64,000 bases of DNA. It comes from Kushneria indalinina DSM 14324 (GTDB taxonomy: Bacteria; Pseudomonadota; Gammaproteobacteria; Pseudomonadales; Halomonadaceae). Shown piece after piece: positions 1 through 9,284 of this stretch. The notes under the pieces were generated by a model. It worked only from the letters and a program-made list of their open reading frames with translations, made no database searches and had not been told where the DNA came from. The stretch covers positions 372,001 to 436,000 of the forward strand of contig NZ_QRDJ01000006.1 in NCBI RefSeq assembly GCF_003385845.1. The letters are read 5' to 3'. The translations under genes and the position numbers were made by a program. Numbering within the stretch: position 1 is the first letter of the stretch; each line of letters begins with the position of its first letter.

Positions 1-297
1 AACCCTGACAATCAAGATGTTTATTCAATATCAGTTAATAAACAGACTTTTTTAATTTAATAAAAATTAAATTAACCTGCCTATATACCTGTCTACAATA
101 TAAACATGTGCGGTCTGTTTTTTGTTTTCTATAAACGACATGGTCGATACGGCACACCCAGGCCGGAAAATACGTCGTAGTTTGAAGGTTATTCTTGATT
201 AATTTCTGCGGCTGCATACATCGTTTATATTTAATATTGAATATAATTATGTGTTGGCATGTGTGAGTCATTTATGGAACCCGATGCTGGAGCAGCG
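1..297. other. AT-rich gene-free leader
   Basis: This stretch is much richer in A and T than the genes that follow. I see no convincing coding region: the only longer open frame, on the minus strand, has a biased low-complexity composition and no ribosome binding site. It probably carries the promoter of the short-chain dehydrogenase operon, but no clear -35/-10 pair could be assigned. Confidence 0.4.
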
Positions 298-1080
298 ATG
301 ACGGCGGATATTGAAAAGCGCCTGCGCCTGGACGGTCAGGTGGCGTTGATTACGGGTGCCGCCAGCGGGCTGGGCGCGCATTTCAGTCAGGTGCTTGGCA
401 GTGCCGGAGCATCACTGATGCTGACCGGCCGGCGCCGGGCGCCGCTTGAGGCGCAGGCCGACGAATTGCGTGCCCGGGGCGTCAGGGTCTGGGTATGTGA
501 CATGGACATTCGTGATGAAGACGATGTGAATCGCGCGCTCGAGACGCTGGCGCTTGAGGCGGGGCAGGGCCCGGATATCGTGGTCAACAACGCCGGCATT
601 ACGGACACGACCTCGGCGATGTCACGTGAGATGGAGGCATGGACCGATATCGTGGATACCAACCTCAACGGTGCCATGCGCGTGTCACAGGCCGCAGCCC
701 GGGACATGCAGGCCCGGGAACGGGGCGGCGTGATCGTTAATGTGGCCTCGATTCTCGGTCTGCGGGTGGCCGGTCACGTGGCGGCCTACAGCGCCAGCAA
801 GGCCGGGCTGGTGCAGCTTACCAAAAGTCTGGCGCTTGAATGGGCGCGCCACGGCATTCGCGTGAACGCGCTGGCCCCGGGCTATATCGACACACCGCTG
901 AATCACGATTTTTTCCAGAGCGAGCAGGGGCAGAAGCTGGTCCGGCGTATTCCCCAGAGACGCCTGGGTGCGCCGGAGTCCCTGGATGGCCCCTTGCTGC
1001 TGCTGTGCAGCGAGGCCGGTAACTACATGACCGGCAGCGTGCTCACGGTCGATGGCGGCCACATGGTCAGCTCGCTCTGA
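298..1080 (+). CDS. SDR family NAD(P)-dependent oxidoreductase
   Basis: A 260-residue classical short-chain dehydrogenase. The cofactor motif TGAASGLG is at residues 19-26, NNAG begins at 97, and the catalytic YxxxK is Tyr164/Lys168. It should interconvert a hydroxyl and a keto group on a small or acyl substrate using NAD(P)H. I chose the ATG that follows a GGAGC ribosome site; two upstream in-frame ATGs (259, 274) lack one. It leads a tight run with an acyl-CoA-dehydrogenase-like gene and a kinase-like gene, an arrangement known from hydroxyacyl-CoA catabolism such as the lva (levulinate) operon of Pseudomonas putida, where an SDR (LvaD) takes part. The substrate is inferred from neighbours only. 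Confidence 0.85.
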   Translation: MTADIEKRLRLDGQVALITGAASGLGAHFSQVLGSAGASLMLTGRRRAPLEAQADELRARGVRVWVCDMDIRDEDDVNRALETLALEAGQGPDIVVNNAGITDTTSAMSREMEAWTDIVDTNLNGAMRVSQAAARDMQARERGGVIVNVASILGLRVAGHVAAYSASKAGLVQLTKSLALEWARHGIRVNALAPGYIDTPLNHDFFQSEQGQKLVRRIPQRRLGAPESLDGPLLLLCSEAGNYMTGSVLTVDGGHMVSSL

Positions 1081-1109
1081 CGCTCACTTCCTACCTGTCT
1101 GGATATCAC

Positions 1110-2321
1110 ATGGATTTCTCACTCCCCCGGGACATTGAACAGTACCGTCAGCGCATCAGTACCTTTGTGGATGAGCGCATCATGCCGCTGGAGCGGGATC
1201 GGGCCAATTACGATGAGCATGAAAACATCGTGGATCATCATCTGCAGCGGCTGCGCGGCGAGGTGAAGGAGGCCGGACTCTGGTCGCCTCAGATGCCGCA
1301 GTACCGCGGCGGCATGGGGCTTTCCATGGTGGGCATGGCGGCCTGCTATGAGGCGATGAACCGCTCCATCTTCGGACCGGTCTGCTTCAACGCCGTGGCC
1401 CCCGATGACGGCAACATGATGGTGCTCGAAAAGGTGGGTACCGACGAGCAGAAAACGCGCTGGCTGCAGCCGATTGTCGATGGCCGGGTTCGCAGTGCCT
1501 TTGCCCTGACCGAGCCGCACCCCGGCGCCGGCTCCGACATGGCCGGCATGATGCAGACCCGTGCCGAGCGACGCGGTGATCGCTGGGTGATCAACGGTCA
1601 CAAGTGGTTTATCACCGGCGCCGGGCTTGCCGAGCACTTCATGCTGGTGGCAAGAACCAGTGACGATGCGCGCAAGGGTCTGACCGTCTTTTTGTTTCAT
1701 CGTGACCAGCCCGGCTGGGAGATCAAGCGTCGCATTCCGATCATGGGCCCCGAGGAGCACGGCGGCCACTGCGAGCTGATCTTTGACGGGCTCGAGATTC
1801 CCGATGATCAGGTCGTGCTTGGGGTGGGCGAAGGCATGAAAGTGGCCCAGATCCGTCTGGCCCCGGCGCGCCTGACCCACTGCATGCGCTGGCTGGGTCT
1901 GGCACAACGCGCGATGGAAGAGGCGCTCGGCCATGTCGAAATGCGTCAGGCCTTTGGGGCGGCGCTGGCGGACAACCAGAGTATCCAGACCTCGCTGGGC
2001 GAAGTGGCGATGGAGATCGAGGTGGGTCGGACGCTGGTCATGAAGGCGGCCTGGGCACTCGATCAGGGCAGCTTCGCCCGCAAGGAAGTCAGCATGGCCA
2101 AGGTGGCGGTCTCCAACGTGCTCAACAAGGCAGTGGATCTGGCCATTCAGGTGCACGGTGCCAAGGGCTACTCGCAGGACACGGTGCTGGAGTGGATCTA
2201 CCGCTACGCCCGTCAGGCCCGCATTGTGGACGGCGCCACCGAAGTCCATCAGATGCTGCTGGCGCGCATGCTGCGCAGTGAAGGCAACGATTTCTGGCAG
2301 TGGGGGGTCGCCGATTCATGA
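1110..2321 (+). CDS. acyl-CoA dehydrogenase family protein (LvaC/ACAD10-11 type)
   Basis: A 403-residue flavoprotein of the acyl-CoA dehydrogenase fold, expected to bind FAD and an acyl-CoA. Family signatures are visible: ALTEPHPGAGSD in the middle domain, INGHKWFITGAG just after it, and a C-terminal segment reading IVDGATEVH where typical members have EGT-E. That D-G-A variant, together with a downstream phosphotransferase-like gene that starts inside its stop codon, fits the branch that processes phosphorylated 4-hydroxyacyl-CoA (LvaC, ACAD10/11) rather than ordinary beta-oxidation. The branch assignment is inference. The gene starts 29 bp after the SDR, so the two are probably cotranscribed. 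Confidence 0.88.
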   Translation: MDFSLPRDIEQYRQRISTFVDERIMPLERDRANYDEHENIVDHHLQRLRGEVKEAGLWSPQMPQYRGGMGLSMVGMAACYEAMNRSIFGPVCFNAVAPDDGNMMVLEKVGTDEQKTRWLQPIVDGRVRSAFALTEPHPGAGSDMAGMMQTRAERRGDRWVINGHKWFITGAGLAEHFMLVARTSDDARKGLTVFLFHRDQPGWEIKRRIPIMGPEEHGGHCELIFDGLEIPDDQVVLGVGEGMKVAQIRLAPARLTHCMRWLGLAQRAMEEALGHVEMRQAFGAALADNQSIQTSLGEVAMEIEVGRTLVMKAAWALDQGSFARKEVSMAKVAVSNVLNKAVDLAIQVHGAKGYSQDTVLEWIYRYARQARIVDGATEVHQMLLARMLRSEGNDFWQWGVADS

Positions 2322-3793
2322 GTGATACCGATACTGGTTCGGATTCGGCCCTGTGTGCCTGGCTGACACGGCAGAGCAGCGCCGAGAGTGTGGTGATCAG
2401 CGCTCAGCGTCGCCTGGGCGGCGGCGCCGTACAGGACAATCTCCTTCTGGACGTGACGGTCACCGGTGGCCCCATGGCGGGTGAGCAGCGCTGGGTACTG
2501 CGCAGCGATGCCCGCGCGTCGCTGGCCATCAGTGCCAGCCGTGCCGAGGAGTTTGTTCTGCTTGAGCGCGCCTGGCACCACGGTATCCGCGTGCCCGAAC
2601 CCCTGTGGATGTGTGAGGACGACAGCGTGCTGGGCCGTCCTTTCATGATCATGCGCCATGTTGGGGGCGAGGCCTCGCCCCGAGCGCTGGTCGCCCGAGC
2701 CGGTGATAACGCATTCGAGCCGCTGGTAGAAGCGCTGGGCGCGGAGCTGGCCCGTATTCATGCCCTGCCGTTGCCCGATGACGCCCTTCACCAGCACCAG
2801 GAGACTGACGTGGTGGCCCGGCAGCTGTTTGATTTTCAGACCCGGCTGGCGCGTCTGGAGCAGCCACAGCCGGTGCTGGCATGGGCGCTGCGCTGGCTGG
2901 CGCGCCACCCGCCGGCGCCATCACGCACCGTGCTGGCCCACAATGATTTTCGCACCGGCAATCTCCTGATCGATGACGGCCAGCTTGAGGCCGTGCTGGA
3001 CTGGGAGTTTGCCGGTCTCAACGACGCCTTTGCCGATATCGGCTGGTTCTGTGCGCCCTGCTGGCGTTTCGGTGGGCCGGGTGAGGCCGGCGGGCTGGGC
3101 TCGATCGAGGCGTTTTTGCGCGGCTATGAAAATGCCGGTGGTGAGCGCCCTGATCAAAAGCAGCTCGACGGCTGGATCATACTGGCCACGCTGCGCTGGG
3201 CCGTGATCGCGCTGGAGCAGAGCGCTCGGCATGACAGCGGCGTACAGCCCGATCTGGAGCTGGCGCTGACATCGCATCTGCTGCCCGGGCTGGAGCTTGA
3301 CCTGCTGCGCCTGATTCCGGTGGATGACGAGGTCGACCCGACACGGCTGCGTCACTCGGCCAACGATGTCGGTGTTGATGGCGATGGTCAGGCACTCCCC
3401 GGTGCCTGGGAGGCGCTTTCAACGCTCAATGAGGAGGCGCGTGACCTGATGGAGATCACGCGTCAGACGCTCAAGTCAGAGATTATCCCGGCGCTTGAAG
3501 GGGAGGCACGACATTCGGCCCTGATGGTGGCCAACGCGCTGTCGATCATTGCCCGCCAGCAGTATCAGGGCGAATCCATCTGGCATCAGGTCAGGGAGAC
3601 GCTGTCGCATCAGCTCTCCCTGCCGATGGAGCCCGAGGATCCGCATGCCGCAGCGCGGACGCTGGTCGATGAGATCCACCGTGGCGAGCGCGATGACCCG
3701 GACCGGTTTGAAGCACTGCGTCATCTGCTCAGGGAAGATGCGCTGGCGCGTGCGCGCATCAGCCAGCCACGGGCGGCGCAGGCGGAACAGTAG
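2318..3793 (+). CDS. aminoglycoside-phosphotransferase-fold kinase fused to a DUF6285-like domain (LvaA-LvaB-like)
   Basis: A 491-residue two-part protein. Residues about 1-340 form a protein-kinase-like APH fold, with catalytic loop LAHNDFRTGN and metal-binding VLDWEF. Residues about 370-485 form a helical region (EALSTLNEEARDL, then LMVANALSIIARQ) resembling DUF6285. In P. putida the 4-hydroxyacyl-CoA kinase LvaA needs a separate small partner, LvaB; here the two parts appear fused. The ATG overlaps the upstream TGA (ATGA), indicating translational coupling; a start 18 bp earlier is also open but less likely. The proposed role is phosphorylation of a 4-hydroxyacyl-CoA before the dehydrogenase-like step. 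Fold confidence is high, substrate moderate. It is not expected to be an antibiotic-resistance kinase. Confidence 0.8.
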   Translation: MSDTDTGSDSALCAWLTRQSSAESVVISAQRRLGGGAVQDNLLLDVTVTGGPMAGEQRWVLRSDARASLAISASRAEEFVLLERAWHHGIRVPEPLWMCEDDSVLGRPFMIMRHVGGEASPRALVARAGDNAFEPLVEALGAELARIHALPLPDDALHQHQETDVVARQLFDFQTRLARLEQPQPVLAWALRWLARHPPAPSRTVLAHNDFRTGNLLIDDGQLEAVLDWEFAGLNDAFADIGWFCAPCWRFGGPGEAGGLGSIEAFLRGYENAGGERPDQKQLDGWIILATLRWAVIALEQSARHDSGVQPDLELALTSHLLPGLELDLLRLIPVDDEVDPTRLRHSANDVGVDGDGQALPGAWEALSTLNEEARDLMEITRQTLKSEIIPALEGEARHSALMVANALSIIARQQYQGESIWHQVRETLSHQLSLPMEPEDPHAAARTLVDEIHRGERDDPDRFEALRHLLREDALARARISQPRAAQAEQ

Positions 3794-3846
3794 TGGGGGC
3801 ATGCAATCGCGCGCCGTTGTTACGCAACTCGTCCCGCAACAGTGGT

Positions 3847-4566
3847 TTAGAAAAGCCTTGAAAGCAGCGACACCACGGCCGTTTCGACACGCAGAATGCG
3901 CGCGCCCAGATGGATGCCCTCAAAGCCCATCGCCTGCAGCCTGTCCACTTCGTAGGGGATAAAGCCGCCTTCGGGGCCAATCGCCAGGGTCACAGGTTGA
4001 TCCAGGGGTAGTCCGCGTGGGCAGCTTTCCCCGATGCCCGGGTGAGCCAGCAGCGCCCGATGCCCTGTTAGTGCCTTTGGCAGCTGATCCTCGATAAAGG
4101 GTTTGAAGCGGGGCTGCAGATCCACCACCGGCAATACCGTGTCGCGGGCCTGCTCAAGGCCAAGGCGCAGATGCGCCTCGATACGTTCGGGCTGAAGCTC
4201 GGGCGACTGCCAGTAGCTTTTCTCGACCCGAGCAGTGTGCAAAAGCGTCAGCCGCTTGACCCCCATGGTGGCGATGTTTTCCAGCGAGCGGGCCAGCATG
4301 CGCGGGCGTGGCAGGGCCAGCAGGAGATGCACCGGCAACGCCGGCGGTGGCGTGTCATCAAGATGCAAAATCTCGAACAGGGCGCGATCCCTTTCAAGTT
4401 CAAGCAGGCGGGCGCGGCCGATGCCTGCATCGGTCATCCCGACCGTCAGCTCCTCGCCGGGTGATGCCCGATGTATCTCGTGAAGATGGCGCAGGCGTCG
4501 ACTATCGTGGATACAGGCCCGGTCGGGGGGGACAAGATCGTCAGGGGTAAGCAGCAGCAGATTCAT
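3847..4566 (-). CDS. rsmE: 16S rRNA m3U1498 methyltransferase RsmE
   Basis: A 239-residue SPOUT-class enzyme that N3-methylates U1498 of 16S rRNA using S-adenosylmethionine in the cytoplasm. The C-terminal knot shows IGPEGGF followed by GARILRVETAV, the cofactor-binding signature of the family, and the N-terminus (MNLLLL) matches the PUA-like start. I placed the start at the internal Met because it aligns with the family start; seven more residues are open upstream. It is convergent with the kinase-like gene and stands alone. Confidence 0.93.
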   Translation of the reverse strand: MNLLLLTPDDLVPPDRACIHDSRRLRHLHEIHRASPGEELTVGMTDAGIGRARLLELERDRALFEILHLDDTPPPALPVHLLLALPRPRMLARSLENIATMGVKRLTLLHTARVEKSYWQSPELQPERIEAHLRLGLEQARDTVLPVVDLQPRFKPFIEDQLPKALTGHRALLAHPGIGESCPRGLPLDQPVTLAIGPEGGFIPYEVDRLQAMGFEGIHLGARILRVETAVVSLLSRLF

Positions 4567-4726
4567 GGCGGTGACATTTCCAGGCAAGCGGGCAAATCGA
4601 CAGGGGCGGCGATGATAGCGCAGCTTTCACGGGCGGACGACCCGTTCGCTTTCTGACATAATGCGCCCGACACGCGCCCGACCAGACGGGTAACTGGCTT
4701 GAACCATGACGCAGGAAAGCTTCGGC

Positions 4727-6007
4727 ATGAAGGTACTGATGATTGGCGGCGGTGGCCGCGAACACGCGCTGGCGTGGAAACTGGCACAGTCACCCCGGGT
4801 GGATGAGGTGCTGCTGGCCCCCGGCAATGCCGGCACCGCGCGTGAGCCCGGCCTTCGCAATGTCGATGTCGTCAGTGGCGACATCGAGGGACTGCTGGCC
4901 GTGGCGCTCAATGAGCAGGTGTCGCTCACGATCGTGGGGCCTGAAGCACCGCTGGTGGCCGGTGTGGTGGATCGTTTCCAGGCCGAGGGGCTCAGAATTT
5001 TCGGCCCGAGCGCGGCCGCCGCGCAGCTTGAGGGCTCCAAGTCCTTCAGCAAGGATTTCCTGGCGCGTCACGGTATCCCGACCGCCCACTATCAAAGCTT
5101 TACGGAAGTCGCCCCGGCGCTGGCGTATCTTGAATCCCAGGGCGCCCCGATCGTGATCAAGGCCGACGGCCTGGCGGCCGGCAAGGGCGTGATCGTGGCC
5201 ATGGACATGGCGCAGGCGCGGGCTGCGGTTCAGGACATGCTGGAAGACAACGCCTTTGGCGATGCGGGTGCCCGGGTCGTCATCGAGGAGTATCTCGACG
5301 GCGAAGAGGCGAGCTTTATCGTCATGGCAGACGGCAATCACGTGCTGGAGATGGCCACCAGCCAGGACCACAAGCGGGTGGGCGACAACGACAGCGGTGC
5401 CAACACCGGCGGCATGGGTGCCTACTCACCGGCACCCGTGGTGACCGAAAGTGTGCGCCAGCGCGTCATGCGCGAGATCATCAAGCCGACCATTCAGGGC
5501 ATGAAGGCCGACGGCCATGCCTACACGGGCTTTCTCTATGCGGGGCTGATGATCGATGATCAGGGTGCGCCACGCGTCATCGAATACAACTGCCGCTTTG
5601 GCGATCCCGAAACCCAGCCGATCATGCTGCGTCTGCAGTCCGATCTGGCCACGCTGTGCGAGGCCGCCATCGATGGTTGCCTCGATCAGTATCAGTGCCA
5701 GTGGGATGCACGCTCGGCGGTCGGTGTGGTCATGGCTGCCGAAGGCTATCCGGGCAGCTATCGCAAGGGCGATGCCATCACCGGCTTTGACGCGGCCCAA
5801 AAGCTTGGATGTCACGTCTTTCATGCCGGCACCCGCGAGAGTGAAAGCGGCGCCATCGAAACGTTCGGTGGACGTGTGCTGTGCGTGACGGCGCTGGGGG
5901 ATGACGTGAAAAAGGCGCGCGATCTCGCCTATGAGGGCGTGGCAGCCATGCAGTTTGAAGGCGGATTTTACCGCCATGATATTGCCGCTCGCGCCATCAA
6001 CCGATAA
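4727..6007 (+). CDS. purD: phosphoribosylamine-glycine ligase PurD
   Basis: A 426-residue ATP-grasp enzyme catalysing the second step of de novo purine synthesis, joining glycine to 5-phosphoribosylamine. The N-terminal MKVLMIGGGGREHALAWKL, the ATP-binding KADGLAAGKGVIVA and the metal-site YNCRFGDPE segments are all intact, and the length is normal. The start follows AGGAAAG; an upstream ATG adds seven non-conserved residues. In many gammaproteobacteria purD follows purH, but here it stands alone beside rsmE. Confidence 0.96.
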   Translation: MKVLMIGGGGREHALAWKLAQSPRVDEVLLAPGNAGTAREPGLRNVDVVSGDIEGLLAVALNEQVSLTIVGPEAPLVAGVVDRFQAEGLRIFGPSAAAAQLEGSKSFSKDFLARHGIPTAHYQSFTEVAPALAYLESQGAPIVIKADGLAAGKGVIVAMDMAQARAAVQDMLEDNAFGDAGARVVIEEYLDGEEASFIVMADGNHVLEMATSQDHKRVGDNDSGANTGGMGAYSPAPVVTESVRQRVMREIIKPTIQGMKADGHAYTGFLYAGLMIDDQGAPRVIEYNCRFGDPETQPIMLRLQSDLATLCEAAIDGCLDQYQCQWDARSAVGVVMAAEGYPGSYRKGDAITGFDAAQKLGCHVFHAGTRESESGAIETFGGRVLCVTALGDDVKKARDLAYEGVAAMQFEGGFYRHDIAARAINR

Positions 6008-6086
6008 CGCTGCACGCCGGTTTGCCTGCCGGGCAGGCCGGCGTCAATAACAACACCCGTATCGGGTCTGCAGCTCAGGAGGCGCC

Positions 6087-6959
6087 ATGTCACGCGAGTA
6101 CCCCGTGATTGCCATCACCGGCTCGTCCGGCGCAGGAACCACTACCGTGCGGCGCGCCTTTGAGCGCATGTTCTCCCGCAAGGGCATCAAGGCAGCCTTT
6201 GTCGATGGCGACGCCTTTCACCGCTATAGCCGTGAAGATCTGGCGCGCATCTTTCGTGATGAGCCCGAGCGCAAGCACGAGCTCTCGCACTTTGCGGTCG
6301 AGGCGAACCTGCTGGACCGCCTGGAGCGTCTTTTTGCCGAGTACGGCGAGCACGGTACCGGCACCTATCGCCATTACATTCATGCCGAAGACAAGCGCAT
6401 GCTGGAAGCCGGCTATCATGTCGGCACCTTTACCGAATGGCACGCCCTGCCTACCGGTACGGATCTACTGTTCTATGAGGGACTGCACGGCGGGCTGGTC
6501 TCTTCCCATCACGATCTGGCCCAGCATGTTGATCTGCTGATCGGGGTGACGCCCACCGTCAATCTCGAGTGGATTCAAAAGATCGATCGCGACATCAACA
6601 TGCGCGGTCACTCCCATGAAGCCGTGGTGGATACGATCCTGGGGCGCATGCAGGATTATGTGCGCTATATCGTGCCGCAGTTTTCCCGCACGCATATCAA
6701 CTTTCAGCGCGTGCCCACGGTGGATACCTCCAACCCCTTCGAGCCGCAGGCGATTCCTTCGGACGCCGAATCCTTCGTGGTGATTCGCTTTCGCGACCGC
6801 GACAGCGCCGATTTTCCCTATCTGCTGACCATGCTGTCGGGGGCCTTCATGACGCGACCCAATACCCTGGTGGTGCCGGGGTCGCAGATGCCGCTGGCCA
6901 TCGAGCTGATTCTGGAGCCGCAGATCGAGGCGCTGCTGGCGCAGCGGCGCTTTCGATAA
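6087..6959 (+). CDS. prkB: phosphoribulokinase-family protein PrkB
   Basis: A 290-residue P-loop kinase of the phosphoribulokinase/uridine kinase superfamily. The Walker A region reads GSSGAGTTTVRR near the N-terminus and the length matches the E. coli PrkB type. In Calvin-cycle organisms relatives phosphorylate ribulose 5-phosphate, but no Rubisco or other Calvin gene is in the window, and the role of PrkB in heterotrophs is not settled. It is preceded by CAGGAGG and lies about 80 bp after purD, so it may share that transcript. Confidence 0.92.
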   Translation: MSREYPVIAITGSSGAGTTTVRRAFERMFSRKGIKAAFVDGDAFHRYSREDLARIFRDEPERKHELSHFAVEANLLDRLERLFAEYGEHGTGTYRHYIHAEDKRMLEAGYHVGTFTEWHALPTGTDLLFYEGLHGGLVSSHHDLAQHVDLLIGVTPTVNLEWIQKIDRDINMRGHSHEAVVDTILGRMQDYVRYIVPQFSRTHINFQRVPTVDTSNPFEPQAIPSDAESFVVIRFRDRDSADFPYLLTMLSGAFMTRPNTLVVPGSQMPLAIELILEPQIEALLAQRRFR

Positions 6960-7007
6960 ATGCTCCGGCATCGATGATAACGATCCATTTTCGACAAGGG
7001 AGGTTTC

Positions 7008-7349
7008 ATGTCCACGATCTTTTCCAAAATCATCAATCGCGAGATCAATGCCGACATCGTCTATGAAGACGATGACGTGCTGGCGTTCAACGACGTCAAT
7101 CCACAGGCGCCGGTGCATGTACTGATCATTCCCAAAAAGGAGATTGCCACGCTCAATGATCTGACCGAGGCGGACGCCGAAGTGGTGGGCAAGCTGCATC
7201 TGGCGGCGGCGAAGATTGCGCGCGAGAAGGGGTTTGCAGACGAGGGCTATCGCGTGGTGATGAACTGCAACGAGCAGGGCGGCCAGAGTGTTTACCACAT
7301 TCATCTTCACCTGATGGGCGGGCGCCGGATGAGCTGGCCTGCCGGCTGA
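7008..7349 (+). CDS. hinT: HIT family purine nucleoside phosphoramidase (HinT-like)
   Basis: A 113-residue histidine-triad protein. The catalytic HIHLHL triad lies near residues 95-100, followed by MGGRRMSWPAG at the C-terminus, which is typical of HinT. Such enzymes hydrolyse AMP-linked phosphoramidates and acyl-adenylates in the cytoplasm. The start follows a GGGAGG ribosome site. It is followed closely by a good intrinsic terminator, closing the purD-prkB-hinT run. Confidence 0.93.
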   Translation: MSTIFSKIINREINADIVYEDDDVLAFNDVNPQAPVHVLIIPKKEIATLNDLTEADAEVVGKLHLAAAKIAREKGFADEGYRVVMNCNEQGGQSVYHIHLHLMGGRRMSWPAG

Positions 7350-7372
7350 GCCATCCGATTCCCCGTGACACA

Positions 7373-7406
7373 GCGCCTGGCGTCGATGACGGCAGGCGCT
7401 TTTTTA
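7373..7406 (+). terminator. Rho-independent terminator after hinT
   Basis: GCGCCTG pairs with CAGGCGC across a 13-nt loop and is followed directly by a run of six T (plus A). Confidence 0.8.
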
Positions 7407-7754
7407 TGGCTGCGTTTTATGGCCGGTCTTTATGCCTGAGCCAGAGCAGTCGACGCTGTCGGCGGTGTGATCAGGACGCTGCGCTGTTGTGGTGCACGAC
7501 CCGGCCCGACGCTTGTGGGAACGATCATGGCTGCGCGCAGGACGGGCGTCGAACGGGGAAAAGACCGCGTTATCGTGTTGCATGACGCCATATCCGGCGA
7601 ATCTGGCACGTGTCTTGCTCGGTTAATCGTCGTCACGACGCCACCGGTACCTGCATGACGCATGTCCCGGGGCGAGTACGACGACATCATCGTCCTGTCT
7701 GCCTGCTCCTGATGAGCGGACAGAGGTCATCGAGCATCCTATCGAGGCAGTGTC
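7407..7754. other. intergenic region upstream of the narK-type gene
   Basis: No supported gene. Short open frames here lack ribosome sites and look like noise. I searched by eye for an FNR-type TTGAT-N4-ATCAA box, expected if the transporter were an anaerobic respiration gene, and did not find one. Confidence 0.4.
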
Positions 7755-9122
7755 ATGGAGATCAGAAACAAGGCCACACGCATTCGGCTTCTGGAGTTTA
7801 AAACGCCGCAGATGCGCGCGTTTCATCTGTCCTGGTTTGCGTTTCATGTCTGCTTTTTCGGCTGGTTCGGCATCGCGCCGATGATGGCCATCGTGCGTGA
7901 TGACCTGAATCTGACCAAGACCCAGATCGGCAATACGATGATAGCCTCGGTCGCGGTGACCGTTGTGGTGCGACTGTTCATCGGGCTTCTGTGTGATCGC
8001 ATCGGCCCGCGGCGGACCTATACCTGGCTCTTGTGCCTGGGGGCGCTGCCGGTCATGTCGATTGGTCTGGCCGACAGCTTTGAGAGCTTTTTGCTGGCGC
8101 GACTGGCCATCGGCGCCATCGGGGCGTCGTTTGTGATCACCCAGTATCACACCTCGATCATGTTCGCCCCCAACGTGGTGGGCACCGCCAATGCGGCCAC
8201 GGCCGGCTGGGGTAACCTGGGCGGCGGGACGACCCAGATCCTGATGCCGCTGGTGCTGTCGGCCATATTGATGCTGGGCGTCAGTGAAACGCTGGGCTGG
8301 CGGCTGGCCATGGTGGTGCCGGGGGTGGTGCTGTTTCTGACCGGCCTTGCCTACTGGCATTTCACTCAGGACGCCCCGGAGGGCAATTTCAATGATTTGC
8401 GTCGTCGCGGTGAGCTCGTCGAGGCCAAAAACGAGTACGGGGCGCGGGCAAGCTTTGGCTCGGCCATCAGGGATATTCGCGTCTGGGCACTCTTTCTGGT
8501 GTACGGCGCCTGTTTCGGCGTTGAGCTGACCATCAACAATATCGCTGCACTTTACTATTTCGATAACTTTGAGCTGTCGCTGGCGACAGCCGGCCTGATC
8601 GCGGGGCTTTTCGGGCTGATGAATCTTTTCGCCCGTGCGCTGGGTGGCTTCTTCTCCGACCGCTTTGCCCGTCTGGGCGGTCTCAAGGGACGCGTGCGCT
8701 GGCTGTTTTTGACGCTGCTGTGTGAGGGGATCGCGCTGATGCTGTTTTCCCAGATGCAGGTACTGGGCATCGCCATTGTCACCATGGTGGTGTTCAGCCT
8801 GTTCGTGCAGATGGCCGAGGGCGCGACCTATGGGGTGGTGCCCTTTATCAACCGTCGTGCGCTGGGCGCCGTGGCCGGGATTGTCGGCGCCGGCGGCAAC
8901 GTGGGCGCCGTGGCAGCCGGTTTTCTGTTTCGCTCGGAGTCAATAAGCTACCAGCAGGGGCTTTTCTTTTTAGGGATCACGGTCACCCTGATCGCCTTTG
9001 CCGCGCTGAGCGTGCGATTTCCCGGGGGGGCGACAAGCGAGGTGCCTGCGGCAGCCGGGGGAGTGGTTGATCGGCATCAAAAACCGGCTGGCGGGTATCG
9101 CAGCGGTGAGCAGATGGGCTGA
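7755..9122 (+). CDS. NarK-type nitrate/nitrite MFS transporter
   Basis: A 455-residue inner-membrane transporter of the NNP branch of the major facilitator superfamily, with about 12 hydrophobic segments. Both nitrate-signature motifs are present: AGWGNLGGG in the first half and GAGGNVGAVAAG in the second, with conserved arginines in VVVRLF and FARALGG. It should move nitrate and/or nitrite across the membrane. No nitrate or nitrite reductase gene is beside it, so whether it serves assimilation, respiration or export cannot be told. The last 25 or so residues are an unconserved hydrophilic tail. Confidence 0.87.
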   Translation: MEIRNKATRIRLLEFKTPQMRAFHLSWFAFHVCFFGWFGIAPMMAIVRDDLNLTKTQIGNTMIASVAVTVVVRLFIGLLCDRIGPRRTYTWLLCLGALPVMSIGLADSFESFLLARLAIGAIGASFVITQYHTSIMFAPNVVGTANAATAGWGNLGGGTTQILMPLVLSAILMLGVSETLGWRLAMVVPGVVLFLTGLAYWHFTQDAPEGNFNDLRRRGELVEAKNEYGARASFGSAIRDIRVWALFLVYGACFGVELTINNIAALYYFDNFELSLATAGLIAGLFGLMNLFARALGGFFSDRFARLGGLKGRVRWLFLTLLCEGIALMLFSQMQVLGIAIVTMVVFSLFVQMAEGATYGVVPFINRRALGAVAGIVGAGGNVGAVAAGFLFRSESISYQQGLFFLGITVTLIAFAALSVRFPGGATSEVPAAAGGVVDRHQKPAGGYRSGEQMG

Positions 9123-9284
9123 GAGCGGCTGACAGGCCCGCGCGTCACGGGAGGGCAGTGGGCGGTGCATGACCATCATGCACCGCGTCTTTTGTCATCA
9201 AACGTCGCCAGCGCTGAGGATGGCCACTATAGTCAGGGCATCCACCGTTATTTTCCATCGTGAGCGACCTTCAGGAGTCATGCC

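Noticed and set aside
35-271. Open frame on the minus strand at the window start
   Set aside because: AT-rich sequence with few stops by chance, no ribosome site, no recognisable domain.
1119-2249. 376-codon open frame antisense to the acyl-CoA dehydrogenase gene
   Set aside because: Very His-rich composition typical of an antisense shadow; the plus-strand gene has clear family motifs.
2318-3793. Antibiotic-resistance aminoglycoside phosphotransferase
   Set aside because: Shares only the fold; fused helper-like domain and operon with acyl-CoA enzymes indicate a metabolic role.
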